From contig NZ_KK211416.1 in assembly GCF_000622245.1 (NCBI RefSeq), positions 507,915 through 571,914 of the forward strand: 64,000 nucleotides of DNA. The letters run 5' to 3'. Below the pieces are notes generated by a model. It was not told the origin of the DNA. It saw only the letters and a program-made list of their open reading frames with translations, and did no database searches. Shown in pieces: positions 18,441 through 27,111 of the stretch. A program made the translations under genes and the position numbers. This stretch comes from Fusobacterium perfoetens ATCC 29250. Lineage in GTDB: Bacteria; Fusobacteriota; Fusobacteriia; Fusobacteriales; Fusobacteriaceae. Within the stretch, counting starts at the first letter, position 1; each line of letters begins with the position of its first letter.

Positions 18441-18912
18441 AAAAGGGCTATTTGAAAATAATTTTTATCTTCAAATAGCCCCCTATATTATATCGATCGT
18501 AGGTCATCTACTCCTTCCATCGAAATATTTTAATTTTTATAAAATAAATCGTTATCTTTTACAATTTCCTTTATCTATAATCAATTTTTTCATATTCTAT
18601 TACGACTATTTCTATATACATTTCTTTTTCTATCAAATACTTTTTTCTAAAATAATAAATTTATTAAGAACTTTTTTGTTTTTGTTATATAGAATTATCT
18701 TAAAATAATTTTCTTTCTTACCACCAATACCAAAAATGAGAATATTCCTTATTATAATAAGGTCCCACGAATATTAGCTTTTATTTGATGATAATCTCAA
18801 AAATTATTAAATATATAGAATACTTTTTCTTGTCCTCTGAAAATAATCATATAACTTTATATGTTATTTTCTAATTTACTTGTCCCACTGGACTCACCTC
18901 CATATCTTTTAT
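18441..18912 (-). ncRNA. Candidate large structured noncoding RNA, family not recognised
   Basis: This is a 470-base minus-strand unit with its own promoter and terminator and no credible ORF. Structure is visible. An imperfect 15-bp hairpin lies at 18839-18871. A nested element has TGAGA (18737) pairing with TCTCA (18795), enclosing the perfect palindrome CCTTATTATAATAAGG (18747-18762). A compact element at 18493-18523 has TCGAT/ATCGA and GTAG/CTAC stems. These elements are more GC-rich than their surroundings. Near the 5' end the minus strand reads GGAGGTGAGTCC, close to the RNase P GAGGAAAGTCC motif, but no other RNase P, tmRNA, SRP or 6S landmark is seen. It could be a rare large RNA class (ROOL-like RNAs occur in Fusobacteria) or a new one. 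The existence of a transcript is inferred. Confidence 0.6.
18445..18481 (-). terminator. Terminator of the candidate RNA gene
   Basis: GGGCTATTTGAA (18445-18456) pairs perfectly over 12 bp with TTCAAATAGCCC (18470-18481). On the minus strand it is followed by TTTT and further A/T; on the plus strand no T-run follows, so it acts for the minus-strand unit. Confidence 0.8.
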
Positions 18913-18919
18913 TTACTAA

Positions 18920-18948
18920 TTTATACCTCATAAATTTTATTTTGTCAA
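18920..18948 (-). promoter_or_regulatory. Near-consensus sigma-70 promoter of the candidate RNA gene
   Basis: On the minus strand TTGACA (18948-18943), then exactly 17 bases, then TATAAA (18925-18920). The predicted first transcribed base is near 18912. No protein start with a matching frame follows. Confidence 0.75.
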
Positions 18949-19011
18949 TACTTTTTTATAAAAAAATTTATTTTATATATATTTTTTTTATAAAACTTAA
19001 TAATATAAAAA

Positions 19012-19602
19012 TTACTTATCTTTTAAAGCTTCATTCCATTGAGGATTGTACTTCTTTATTAACTCTATTTCTAATTTTTTTATTTCTTCTACATTTTCTA
19101 AGGAACAAATCCAAAAAGTAATTTTATTAAATTTTTTATTTATTAAACTATTTATATGACAGTTGGTTTGTTGTCCATCTTTGTAACAATTCTTTGGAGT
19201 TATATTTCCATACCCTATATTAATTCTCTTATAAAATGAATCTAAACATCTTCCAATATATACAATTTCATCATCTAAACAATATAAATATAAGCCTTTT
19301 AAATTTAATACTTCTTTATCTATTATCTTAAATTTACAATATTCTCTATCTCCATATTTATTTAAAAACAATTCAAATTTATTATTTCCTATCAGTTTTA
19401 ATTTTTCTAAAAATTTTCCTAATGGATAATTATAATACTCTATAAATTCCTCTAAATTTAATTTTTTATACTTTTTTTCTTGTAAAGTTTCAAATAAAGT
19501 TTTATTATTTTTTAATGAAAATAAATTATTTAAATCTTTTTTTATAAATATTAAATCTATTTTTTTAAATTCTAGTATTTTTCTATTAACTTCTAAAATC
19601 AC
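19012..19602 (-). CDS. GIY-YIG nuclease-domain protein
   Basis: The C-terminal half (about 100-196) has a GIY-YIG fold: GLYLYCLDDEIVYIGR supplies the GLY...YIG pair, followed by SFYKRIN with the usual Arg. A Glu sits in the helix IKKLEIELIKKYNP, and the domain ends NPQWN. The N-terminal 90 residues are Lys/Leu-rich, helical and unrecognised. I start it at GTG 19602 (MILEVNRK) with GGAG six bases ahead. The ATG at 19638 falls inside the terminator of the mgl operon. The role could be repair, restriction or mobile-element related. It lies between the galactose operon and the candidate RNA gene and has no obvious partner. Confidence 0.7.
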   Translation of the reverse strand: MILEVNRKILEFKKIDLIFIKKDLNNLFSLKNNKTLFETLQEKKYKKLNLEEFIEYYNYPLGKFLEKLKLIGNNKFELFLNKYGDREYCKFKIIDKEVLNLKGLYLYCLDDEIVYIGRCLDSFYKRINIGYGNITPKNCYKDGQQTNCHINSLINKKFNKITFWICSLENVEEIKKLEIELIKKYNPQWNEALKDK

Positions 19603-19629
19603 AATATCTCCTTTTAGTGTAAAAAATAA

Positions 19630-19665
19630 GACTGCCATAAATTTAATTAAAAATTTATAACAGCC
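19630..19665 (-). terminator. Terminator of the galactose transport operon
   Basis: The arms 19630-19644 (GACTGCCATAAATTT) and 19651-19665 (AAATTTATAACAGCC) pair with wobble/mismatch positions only. On the minus strand a T-rich stretch follows. It lies 27 bases after mglC. Confidence 0.75.
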
Positions 19666-19691
19666 TTTACTATTTTTATATTTATTTAATT

Positions 19692-20714
19692 TTAGTGTTT
19701 TTTAGCATATTTCATAGAGTCAAATGCAACTGCTGCTATTATTATAGCTCCTTTTATGATATATTGCCAGTAAGGACTTACTCCTACATAAGTTAATCCA
19801 TAGTTAATAACTGTTAAAATTATAACTCCTGTGATAACTCCAGAAATTCTTCCAACTCCTCCGTAGAATGAAACTCCTCCAATAACACAAGCTGCAATTC
19901 CATCCATTTCATACATAAATCCTAAGTTATTAGTTGCTGATCCAATACGTCCTGCTTCTAAAAATCCTCCAAAAGCATAATAAACTCCTGATAATGCATA
20001 TATAATAATTAAAGTTGCTGCAACATTTACTCCTGATACTCTAGCTGCTTCTGGATTTCCTCCAACAGCAAATAAGTTTTTACCAAATTTTGTTTTATTC
20101 CATAATGTCCACATTATAGCTGTACAAATAGCTGCATAAATTATTAAATAAGGTACTGTAAACCCAAATATATTAAATGAACCTTGAGCAAAACTACTAT
20201 AGTTTCTACTAAATCCTGATATTGGAGATGCTCCTGCAAAGTCATAATATAATGAGTTTAATCCATAAACTATTGTCATAGAACCCATAGTTACTATAAA
20301 TGGATGTAGATTTAAAAATGCTACTACAGTTCCGTTAAAAGCTCCTATTATTGCTCCTACAATAACTACTACTAAAATAACAACAAATACTGGTAACTCT
20401 CCTAATTCAGGATAAACTTTATGAACATTTGTTGAAGCTTGTAAAAGTGTTGCTGATATAACAGCTGCAAATCCAACTTGTCTTCCTGCTGATAAGTCTG
20501 TACCAGTTGTAACAATAAGTCCTGCTACTCCTAAAGCTATAATTGCTCTTACTGATGATTGAGTTAAAATATTTTTAAAGTTTCTAATACTTAAAAAAGA
20601 TGGCTCTTTTATAATTATTAAAACAAGCATTGCAAATAAAACTAAATATAATCCACTTTGGATTAAAACTTTTTTGATATCTACTGTTCCTTCTTTTGTT
20701 CTTGGTAAATTCAT
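19692..20714 (-). CDS. mglC: Galactose/methyl-galactoside ABC transporter permease
   Basis: MglC is the membrane channel of the Mgl importer, probably a homodimer working with MglA and MglB. The 340-residue protein is highly hydrophobic with about 8-10 membrane spans. It carries the family's GVAGLIVTTGTDLSAG segment (near 58), GAFNGTVVAFLNLHPFIVTMGS (near 120) and the EAARVSGVN cytoplasmic loop that contacts the ATPase (near 220). RbsC-like permeases are related, but GTDLSAGRQVG and the neighbours favour galactose. It is the last gene of ROK-galM-mglB-mglA-mglC. Confidence 0.93.
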   Translation of the reverse strand: MNLPRTKEGTVDIKKVLIQSGLYLVLFAMLVLIIIKEPSFLSIRNFKNILTQSSVRAIIALGVAGLIVTTGTDLSAGRQVGFAAVISATLLQASTNVHKVYPELGELPVFVVILVVVIVGAIIGAFNGTVVAFLNLHPFIVTMGSMTIVYGLNSLYYDFAGASPISGFSRNYSSFAQGSFNIFGFTVPYLIIYAAICTAIMWTLWNKTKFGKNLFAVGGNPEAARVSGVNVAATLIIIYALSGVYYAFGGFLEAGRIGSATNNLGFMYEMDGIAACVIGGVSFYGGVGRISGVITGVIILTVINYGLTYVGVSPYWQYIIKGAIIIAAVAFDSMKYAKKH

Positions 20715-20738
20715 GATTATCTCCTTATTAAATTTTGA

Positions 20739-22244
20739 TTATAAATATTTTGCAGAAAGAGTTAAAATTTCCTCTTGTGTAGTTTCACTTGTCTTAACTA
20801 TTCCAGCAACTCTTCCATTACTCATTACTAAAATTCTATCTGTAACCCCTAAAAGTTCAGGCATTTCTGATGAAACCATTATTATCCCTTTATTTTTTTT
20901 AGCTAACTCTATCATTAATTGATAAATTTCATATTTAGCTCCTACGTCAATTCCTCTTGTAGGTTCATCTAACATTAATACATCAGGTTGTGTTAAAAGC
21001 CATCTTCCTAATATAACTTTTTGTTGGTTTCCTCCAGAAAGAGTTCCTATTTGTGTCCCTTGATTTGGAGTTTTAACTCTCATACTATCTATAACCCATT
21101 TTGTGTCTTCTATCATTTTTTTATTATCTAAAAGTCCTAAAACTTTAGTTTTATAAGAATCAAGATTTGAAATTATAGAGTTTACTTTAATATCTAGCAT
21201 ACCAAATATTCCTGTTGCTCTACGCTCTTCTGTAACAAGAGCAAATCCATTTTTAATAGATTCTTTAGGATTTTTATTTTTTACTTCTTTTCCATTTATG
21301 ATTATTCTTCCTGAAGCTTTTTCTCTTACACCAAATATAGTCTCTATTACATCAGTTCTTTTTGAACCTACAAGTCCTGCTATTCCTAAAATTTCTCCTT
21401 TATGTAATTCAAAAGAAGCTTCTTTTACTGATGGTTGATTTAATGCAGTTAAATTTTCTACTTTTAATATAACTTCTTTTACACTATTGTCTTTTTTAGG
21501 AAAACGATTTGTTAAATCTCTTCCAACCATCATATTAATTATCTGGTCAGTTGTTAAATTTTTAACAGATTCTGTAGCAACCCATTTTCCATCTCTCATT
21601 ATTGTTATATCATCAGATATTTTTTTTATTTCTTCCATCTTGTGAGAAATATAAATTATTCCACATCCTTCTTTTCTTAATTTATTTATAATTTTAAATA
21701 AATGTTCTACTTCATTTTCTGTTAAAGATGAAGTTGGTTCATCCATAACTATTATTTTTGAATTATATGACACAGCTTTTGCTATTTCTATCATTTGTCT
21801 TTGTGAAACTGATAAATCAGCAACTTTCATACGAGGGTCTACATTTATCTCTAAATCTTTAAAGATTCTTACTGTATCATCATACATTTTCTTTTCATCT
21901 ACAAATAAACCTTTCATAGGAAATCTTCCAAGCCAAATGTTATCAAGAACATTTCTTTGAGTTACTTGGTTTAATTCCTGATGAACCATTGAAACTCCAT
22001 TTTCTAAAGCATCTTTAGCTGATACAAAGTTTATTTCTTTTCCATCTAAAGATATTTTTCCACCATCTTTTTTATAAATTCCAAATAAACATTTCATAAG
22101 AGTTGATTTTCCTGCTCCATTTTCACCCATAAGAGCATGAACACTACTAGGTCTTACTTTTAAATTTACCCCATCAAGAGCTTTTACTCCTGGAAACTCT
22201 TTAGAAATATTTTCCATTTCTAATAAATATTTTCCATCTACCAT
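20739..22244 (-). CDS. mglA: Galactose/methyl-galactoside ABC transporter ATP-binding protein
   Basis: This is a double-cassette sugar-importer ATPase of 501 residues on the inner face of the membrane. Cassette one has a full Walker [10 protein letters not shown] (near 40), signature LSVSQRQM and Walker [11 protein letters not shown]. Cassette two has a degenerate Walker A (GLVGSKRTD, near 282) but a good signature [14 protein letters not shown] and Walker [14 protein letters not shown]. That asymmetry is usual in MglA and RbsA. Twenty-four bases separate it from mglC. It is preceded by a 160-base gap containing a hairpin. Confidence 0.94.
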   Translation of the reverse strand: MVDGKYLLEMENISKEFPGVKALDGVNLKVRPSSVHALMGENGAGKSTLMKCLFGIYKKDGGKISLDGKEINFVSAKDALENGVSMVHQELNQVTQRNVLDNIWLGRFPMKGLFVDEKKMYDDTVRIFKDLEINVDPRMKVADLSVSQRQMIEIAKAVSYNSKIIVMDEPTSSLTENEVEHLFKIINKLRKEGCGIIYISHKMEEIKKISDDITIMRDGKWVATESVKNLTTDQIINMMVGRDLTNRFPKKDNSVKEVILKVENLTALNQPSVKEASFELHKGEILGIAGLVGSKRTDVIETIFGVREKASGRIIINGKEVKNKNPKESIKNGFALVTEERRATGIFGMLDIKVNSIISNLDSYKTKVLGLLDNKKMIEDTKWVIDSMRVKTPNQGTQIGTLSGGNQQKVILGRWLLTQPDVLMLDEPTRGIDVGAKYEIYQLMIELAKKNKGIIMVSSEMPELLGVTDRILVMSNGRVAGIVKTSETTQEEILTLSAKYL

Positions 22245-22350
22245 TTTATCTCCTTCAAATAATTTTTTAAAATTTTAAATTCAGCCCTCACTAAATTTAA
22301 AATTATAAAAATTTATATTTATTAATTTTGATACAGTACCTTTATTTTAT

Positions 22351-22376
22351 AAGAGAGAGTGTTTCCACTCTCTCTT
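22351..22376 (-). promoter_or_regulatory. Intercistronic hairpin between mglB and mglA
   Basis: AAGAGAGAGTG (22351-22361) and CACTCTCTCTT (22366-22376) form a perfect 11-bp stem with a four-base loop. On the minus strand only A/T of mixed order follows, not a clean T-run. A stabilising or partially terminating hairpin after a binding-protein gene is common and would let mglB be expressed above mglAC. Confidence 0.65.
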
Positions 22377-22403
22377 TAAATTTAAAGATGTTTCTATTTT
22401 TTA

Positions 22404-23414
22404 TTATTTATATTCAGCAACATTTGTTTTATCTATTCCAATACTTGGAACTAATAATACTCTATTTTCAAGAACTAAATCTGTTCCTTCAACAGCATCT
22501 TTTCCAGCTGCTAAGTTTACAGCTATATCAAATGTTCCTTTTCCTTGTCCTTTAGCGTCATTTAGAACTGTTCCTGCCATTTCTCCAGCTTCTATTTTAA
22601 CTAAAGCTTCTGGTAATGCATCAACACCAAATACTGGTAATGATTTTCCAAATGCTTTTTGAGATTCAATTGCTCCTAAAGCCATTCCATCATTGTTACA
22701 TAAAATAACTTCTATTTTATTTCCATTAGGTCCTGATAACCATGCATCCATTTTGTCTTTAGCCATAGCTGTATCCCACATAGCTGTATCTAGGTGTAAT
22801 TCTTCTGTTTTAATTCCCATTTCGTTAAGAGTTTTTATAGAATAAATTGTTCTTGCTTCAGCATCTGGATGTCCTGGTTCTCCTTTAAGCATTACATATT
22901 GAATAACTCCATCTCCGTTTAAATCTAAAGCTGGATTTTCTTTCCATAATTTAGCTACTAATTCTCCTTGAGCTATTCCTTGAGCATTAGGGTCAATTCC
23001 TACATAATAAGCTTTATCATAAGAGTTCATTACAGCTTCAGATGGTCTTCTGTTGTAGAATACTACTGGAACTCCTGTAGGTTTTATTTTATTTATAACA
23101 ACTTCACCAGCAGCTGGGTCAACTAGGTTTATAGCTAAAGCATCTACTCCTTTTGATAACATAACATCTATTTGCTCATTTTGAGTTGTTTGGCTATTTT
23201 GAGAGTCATTCATTTGAAGGTCTACTTTATCTGCTACTTTTCCAGCTTCTTCAGAAACTACTTTTCTAAATAAAGCTATAAAGTTATCATCATATTTATA
23301 AGCTGTAAGCCCTACTCTTAATTTAGGTGCTTCCTCAGTTTTCTTTTCTCCTCCACATCCTACTAATCCTGCAGCTAGTACAATAGCTCCTAATAATAAT
23401 CCTGTTTTTTTCAT
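22404..23414 (-). CDS. mglB: Galactose/glucose-binding lipoprotein
   Basis: This is the periplasmic-side substrate receptor of the Mgl importer, a periplasmic-binding-protein fold of 336 residues. The signal ends in a lipobox, [10 protein letters not shown] (Cys20), so it is lipid-anchored, followed by a charged linker. Ligand and calcium-site segments are visible: [49 protein letters not shown], and the calcium-like loop [25 protein letters not shown] is also typical of galactose-binding proteins. It is preceded by AGGAGG. It starts the mglBAC block, 78 bases after galM. Confidence 0.94.
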   Translation of the reverse strand: MKKTGLLLGAIVLAAGLVGCGGEKKTEEAPKLRVGLTAYKYDDNFIALFRKVVSEEAGKVADKVDLQMNDSQNSQTTQNEQIDVMLSKGVDALAINLVDPAAGEVVINKIKPTGVPVVFYNRRPSEAVMNSYDKAYYVGIDPNAQGIAQGELVAKLWKENPALDLNGDGVIQYVMLKGEPGHPDAEARTIYSIKTLNEMGIKTEELHLDTAMWDTAMAKDKMDAWLSGPNGNKIEVILCNNDGMALGAIESQKAFGKSLPVFGVDALPEALVKIEAGEMAGTVLNDAKGQGKGTFDIAVNLAAGKDAVEGTDLVLENRVLLVPSIGIDKTNVAEYK

Positions 23415-23492
23415 AACAAACTACCTCCTAAGTTTTTTTGTTTCTTTTTTATTTTATTTTAAAAACTTTTATTTTTTTAGATGTATTTTTAT

Positions 23493-24548
23493 TTATTTTT
23501 GTCTATTCAAGCTAAAAATAAACTTTGTTTTTTGTTTATAAACATTATTTTTATTATATATTTTTGCTTTTTCTGGTAAAAATTTTATAACATCTGGATA
23601 ATCTTGTGTTTCTATACAAAATCCCATATGATTTTCAGCTTTTATATTATTTGATAGTACTTCAGCTCCTTTTACATAATTTCCTGTATATATAACTCCT
23701 ACTGGTTGGTCTGTAATAACCTCCATAATTCTTCCAGATTTTTCATCTGTAAATTTTGCAACTATTTCATCTCTTCCATTAAATATAAATGGATGGTCCA
23801 AACCATTTCCAACTATTTTTATTTGTTCAGCATTTGAATTAAATATTTCAGAAAATCTCTTACCTTTTCTCATATCCATTATAGTGTTATCAACTTTAGA
23901 TATTTTTACAGGTAATGTAACTTCATCAACTTCTACATATTCATCACAATGAAGTTCTATTATTTGATTATCCACTACTTCTTTTAAATCTCCACTTAAA
24001 TTAAAATATGAATGATTTGTAAGATTTATATAAGTATCTCTATCTGGAATTCCTTCATAACTTATTTCTAAAACATTTTTATTTAAAGTATAAACTACTT
24101 TTAAATTTATCTCTCCTGGGAAATTAGCCTCTAAATGAGGAGAAACTCTTGTTAAAACTAAACTTGATTTATCTTTATCTTGTTTTTTTTCTACATTCCA
24201 AACTTTTGCAGCATAGTGCTCTGGATAACCATGTAAATTATTATTTCCATTATTTTTTTCAAGTTCATATTTTTTTTCATTTATTATTAGTAATCCATCT
24301 TTTATTCTTCCAGCATTTCTTCCAACTATAGCTCCAAAATGAATTCCAACTTTTTTTTCATAATCTTCTATATTATCAAAACCTAATACTACATTTTCAA
24401 AATTTCCATTTTTGTCAGGAGTCATTATTTTTCTTATAATTCCTCCATAATTTAAAATTTCAACTTCTAAAAACTCATTTTTTAAAGTGTAAGCTTTAAC
24501 TTCTTCATTTTTTTTAGTAATTCCAAAATATTTTTCTGTAATTTCCAT
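23493..24548 (-). CDS. galM: Aldose 1-epimerase (mutarotase)
   Basis: GalM interconverts alpha and beta anomers of galactose so that galactokinase receives its alpha substrate. The 351-residue beta-sandwich has the family motifs VLGFDNIEDY, GRNAGRIKDG, NNGNNNLHG, the catalytic-His segment NLTNHSYFNL (near 175), the LDHPFIF segment (near 247), and FCIETQDYPD with the catalytic Glu (near 312). It is nine bases after the ROK regulator gene and opposite galKT, which supports galactose use. The C-terminal 15 residues run beyond the usual family end but are in frame. Confidence 0.93.
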   Translation of the reverse strand: MEITEKYFGITKKNEEVKAYTLKNEFLEVEILNYGGIIRKIMTPDKNGNFENVVLGFDNIEDYEKKVGIHFGAIVGRNAGRIKDGLLIINEKKYELEKNNGNNNLHGYPEHYAAKVWNVEKKQDKDKSSLVLTRVSPHLEANFPGEINLKVVYTLNKNVLEISYEGIPDRDTYINLTNHSYFNLSGDLKEVVDNQIIELHCDEYVEVDEVTLPVKISKVDNTIMDMRKGKRFSEIFNSNAEQIKIVGNGLDHPFIFNGRDEIVAKFTDEKSGRIMEVITDQPVGVIYTGNYVKGAEVLSNNIKAENHMGFCIETQDYPDVIKFLPEKAKIYNKNNVYKQKTKFIFSLNRQK

Positions 24549-24557
24549 TTTTATCTC

Positions 24558-25745
24558 CTAATTTTTTATAAATTTTTCAGTAAAAATTTTATTTTCAAAA
24601 ATATTTTCTACAACTACTGCTATTGGGCAATAAAAATATAAATCTTCTCCTAATTTAGTAGGTTCTATTCCACATTTTTGTATATCTAAAGATATTTTAT
24701 TTAGTTCAAATTTTAAAGTATCCATTAAAAATTTGCTAGAAAACATCTCTCCCACAAGTATAATTTTTTCAGGGTCTAACATAGAAATTAATATATTAAG
24801 CCCTCTAGCTATATGTTCCATAGCTTCTGTCATAACTTGTATAACTAAAAAATCTTTTTTCTTTATTCCAAATAAAATATCTCTTATATTTAATTCTCTT
24901 TCTTTTAATATATCTTTTAATATACTATATTTTCCTATTTTTATTTCAGAAGTTATTTTTTTTATAATAGCTTTTTCTGAAGATTCAGCTTCTAAACAAC
25001 CTCTTTTTCCACAAGAGCATTTTCTAATACTACTAGGGTTTATAACTATATGTCCTATTTCCCCAGCCATAGAATTGTATCCTCTATAAACTTTTCTTTC
25101 TATACAACTAGTACTTCCAATTCCTTCACAAATATTAAGAATAACAAAATTTTCTGTATTTTTACAACTTCCTATTTGTTTTTCTACAAGTGCCATTGCT
25201 CTAACATCATTTTCTAGGAGAACTGGTATATTATACTCTCTTTCAAAATATTCAACTATTTTTGGAGTTTTTAATTTATAATGAGGAGCCATAACTGAAA
25301 GTCCTTTTTCTTCATCTATTACTCCTGTCATTACTATAGAAATAACTCCAATATTTCTAGAGGTTTTCATTTCTTTTTTTATTATTTTATCTATAAACTC
25401 TAAAGCATCTTCACTCTCTTGACTATCAAAAATAATTTTTCTTTTTCTTATAATTTCTCCACTTATTGTTCCATGAGTAATATATAAATATTGATTTGAT
25501 GTAAAATTGATACCCAAAATATTTTTAAAATTTTCATTATTTATAGAAAGATAAACTGGTGGTCTTCCTCCTGTTGATTCTCCAACAGTTTTTTCTATTA
25601 CCATTTTTTTCTCTAGGAGTTTCTTTACAACTTTAGAAATTCTAGCTAAAGTTAAATCAAATTTTTCAGAAAGTTCTAATCTTGATATTTCTCCAGATTC
25701 TTTAATTATTTTTAAAATTTCTTCTTCTCTAATATTTTCTTTCAT
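24558..25745 (-). CDS. ROK-family transcriptional regulator of galactose genes
   Basis: The 395-residue protein has an N-terminal winged helix (about 1-65, with SRLELSEKFDLTLARISKVVKKL) and a ROK sugar-kinase-like domain. That domain carries a zinc-site motif with CSCGKRGCLEAE (near 245), preceded by GEIGHIVI. A NagC/XylR-type repressor responding to a sugar is expected. The gene heads galM-mglBAC and diverges from galKT, so it likely controls both. I start it at ATG 25745, with AGGAG eleven bases ahead. The ATG pair at 25772 lies at the predicted transcription start of the promoter at 25806-25778. Confidence 0.85.
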   Translation of the reverse strand: MKENIREEEILKIIKESGEISRLELSEKFDLTLARISKVVKKLLEKKMVIEKTVGESTGGRPPVYLSINNENFKNILGINFTSNQYLYITHGTISGEIIRKRKIIFDSQESEDALEFIDKIIKKEMKTSRNIGVISIVMTGVIDEEKGLSVMAPHYKLKTPKIVEYFEREYNIPVLLENDVRAMALVEKQIGSCKNTENFVILNICEGIGSTSCIERKVYRGYNSMAGEIGHIVINPSSIRKCSCGKRGCLEAESSEKAIIKKITSEIKIGKYSILKDILKERELNIRDILFGIKKKDFLVIQVMTEAMEHIARGLNILISMLDPEKIILVGEMFSSKFLMDTLKFELNKISLDIQKCGIEPTKLGEDLYFYCPIAVVVENIFENKIFTEKFIKN

Positions 25746-25777
25746 AATTTTTGTATCTCCTATGTTCATCATTATTA

Positions 25778-25806
25778 AATTTAATACATTTTTTTCGATT
25801 TGTCAA
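25778..25806 (-). promoter_or_regulatory. Promoter of the ROK regulator-galM-mgl operon
   Basis: On the minus strand TTGACA (25806-25801), 17 bases, then TAAATT (25783-25778). The predicted first base falls near 25771. Confidence 0.65.
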
Positions 25807-25878
25807 AATTTTTTTAATCTTTTTATTTTACTTTTTTAACTTTTTTAAAAAAGTTCTATATATTTTTTATAAAATAAA

Positions 25879-25906
25879 TTGTTTTTTTTCAATCTTAAAG
25901 TATAAT
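25879..25906 (+). promoter_or_regulatory. galK promoter
   Basis: TTGTTT (25879-25884), 16 bases, TATAAT (25901-25906), then AGGAGGG before the galK ATG. It is back to back with the promoter of the ROK operon, so one operator between them could control both. Confidence 0.6.
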
Positions 25907-25935
25907 TAAAATACAAAAGTTCATAGGAGGGCAAA

Positions 25936-27111
25936 ATGGATATAAAAGAAATTATGTTAAAAAAATTCATAGAAGTTTTTGGAGAAAAAAATAATAAAGA
26001 ATATTTTTTCACTCCTGGAAGAGTTAATTTAATTGGAGAACATATTGACTACAATGGAGGTTTTGTTTTCCCTTGTGCACTAGATTTTGGTACATATGCT
26101 ATCTGTAGTAGAAGAGAAGACAATACTTTTAGAATGTATTCTATGAATTTTGAAAAAGATGGAATTATTGAATTTACCACAGATTCTCTAATAAAAACTA
26201 ATGTTTGGGCTGATTATTGTAAAGGAATTGTAGATGTATTAATTAAAAAAGGATATAAAATTTCAAAAGGAGCTGATATTCTTTTATTTGGTAATATTCC
26301 TAATGGTGCTGGACTTTCATCATCTGCTTCTTTAGAAGTTTTAATGGGAACTATTGTCAACGAAATCAATTCATTAAATATTGATATGGTTGAAATTGTT
26401 AAAGTTGGTCAAATAGCTGAAAATCAATTTATTGGAGTTAGTTGTGGTATTATGGACCAATTCGCTGTTGGAATGGGTAAAAAAGACAACGCAATTCTTC
26501 TAGATTGTAATACTTTAAAATATGAGTATGTTCCTTTCAAATTAGATGGTATCTCTATAGTTATTATGAATACTAATAAAAGAAGAGGACTTGCTGATTC
26601 AAAATATAATGAAAGAAGAGCTTCTTGCGAAAGTGCTTTAAAAGATTTACAAGATAATGGTGTAAAAATAAATGCTCTTTGTGATATGACATTAGAAAAA
26701 TTTGAAGAAGTTAAACATTTTATAAAATCTGAAGAAGCTTTAGTAAGAGTAAGACATGCTGTATCTGAAAATCAAAGAGTATTAGAAAGTGTAAAAAGTT
26801 TACAAGAAAATGATATTGAAAAATTTGGAAAATTAATGAATGCTTCTCATGTTTCTCTTAGAGACGATTATGAAGTAACAGGAAAAGAATTAGATTCTAT
26901 AGTTAATGCTGCTTGGGAAGCACCAGGAACAGTAGGAGCTAGAATGACTGGAGCTGGATTTGGTGGTTGTGCTGTAGCTCTTGTTAAAAATGAGTCTATT
27001 AATGACTTTATTAAATTTGTTGAAGAAAAATATACAAAAGAAACAGGACTTGTTCCAGCTTTCTATGTAGCTAATGTTGGAGATGGTTCTAAAAAGTTAG
27101 GTGATATATAA
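25936..27111 (+). CDS. galK: Galactokinase
   Basis: GalK phosphorylates galactose to galactose 1-phosphate with ATP in the cytosol. It has 391 residues of GHMP-kinase fold. The galactokinase signature GRVNLIGEHIDYNGG is at about 28-42. The ATP-binding GHMP motif is GAGLSSSASLEVL (near 121), the catalytic Asp lies in GIMDQFAVG (near 174), and the C-terminal GHMP motif is GARMTGAGFGGCAVALV (near 335). The upstream AGGAGGG is ideally placed. Its last base is the first base of galT (TAATG overlap), so the two are coupled. Confidence 0.97.
   Translation: MDIKEIMLKKFIEVFGEKNNKEYFFTPGRVNLIGEHIDYNGGFVFPCALDFGTYAICSRREDNTFRMYSMNFEKDGIIEFTTDSLIKTNVWADYCKGIVDVLIKKGYKISKGADILLFGNIPNGAGLSSSASLEVLMGTIVNEINSLNIDMVEIVKVGQIAENQFIGVSCGIMDQFAVGMGKKDNAILLDCNTLKYEYVPFKLDGISIVIMNTNKRRGLADSKYNERRASCESALKDLQDNGVKINALCDMTLEKFEEVKHFIKSEEALVRVRHAVSENQRVLESVKSLQENDIEKFGKLMNASHVSLRDDYEVTGKELDSIVNAAWEAPGTVGARMTGAGFGGCAVALVKNESINDFIKFVEEKYTKETGLVPAFYVANVGDGSKKLGDI

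Noticed and set aside
18441..18912. RNase P RNA, from GGAGGTGAGTCC resembling GAGGAAAGTCC
   Set aside because: The match is imperfect, and the 3' conserved blocks (ACAGAA and partner of P4) are not found. Overall GC is also far too low for the catalytic core.
18861..19121. Plus-strand open frame overlapping the candidate RNA promoter
   Set aside because: Composition is Leu/Phe/Ile/Lys only, with no ribosome site, and it runs antisense into the GIY-YIG gene; a chance AT-rich frame.
19603..19638. ATG-started N-terminal extension of the GIY-YIG protein
   Set aside because: The segment forms part of the mgl terminator, and the ribosome site lies after it, before GTG 19602.
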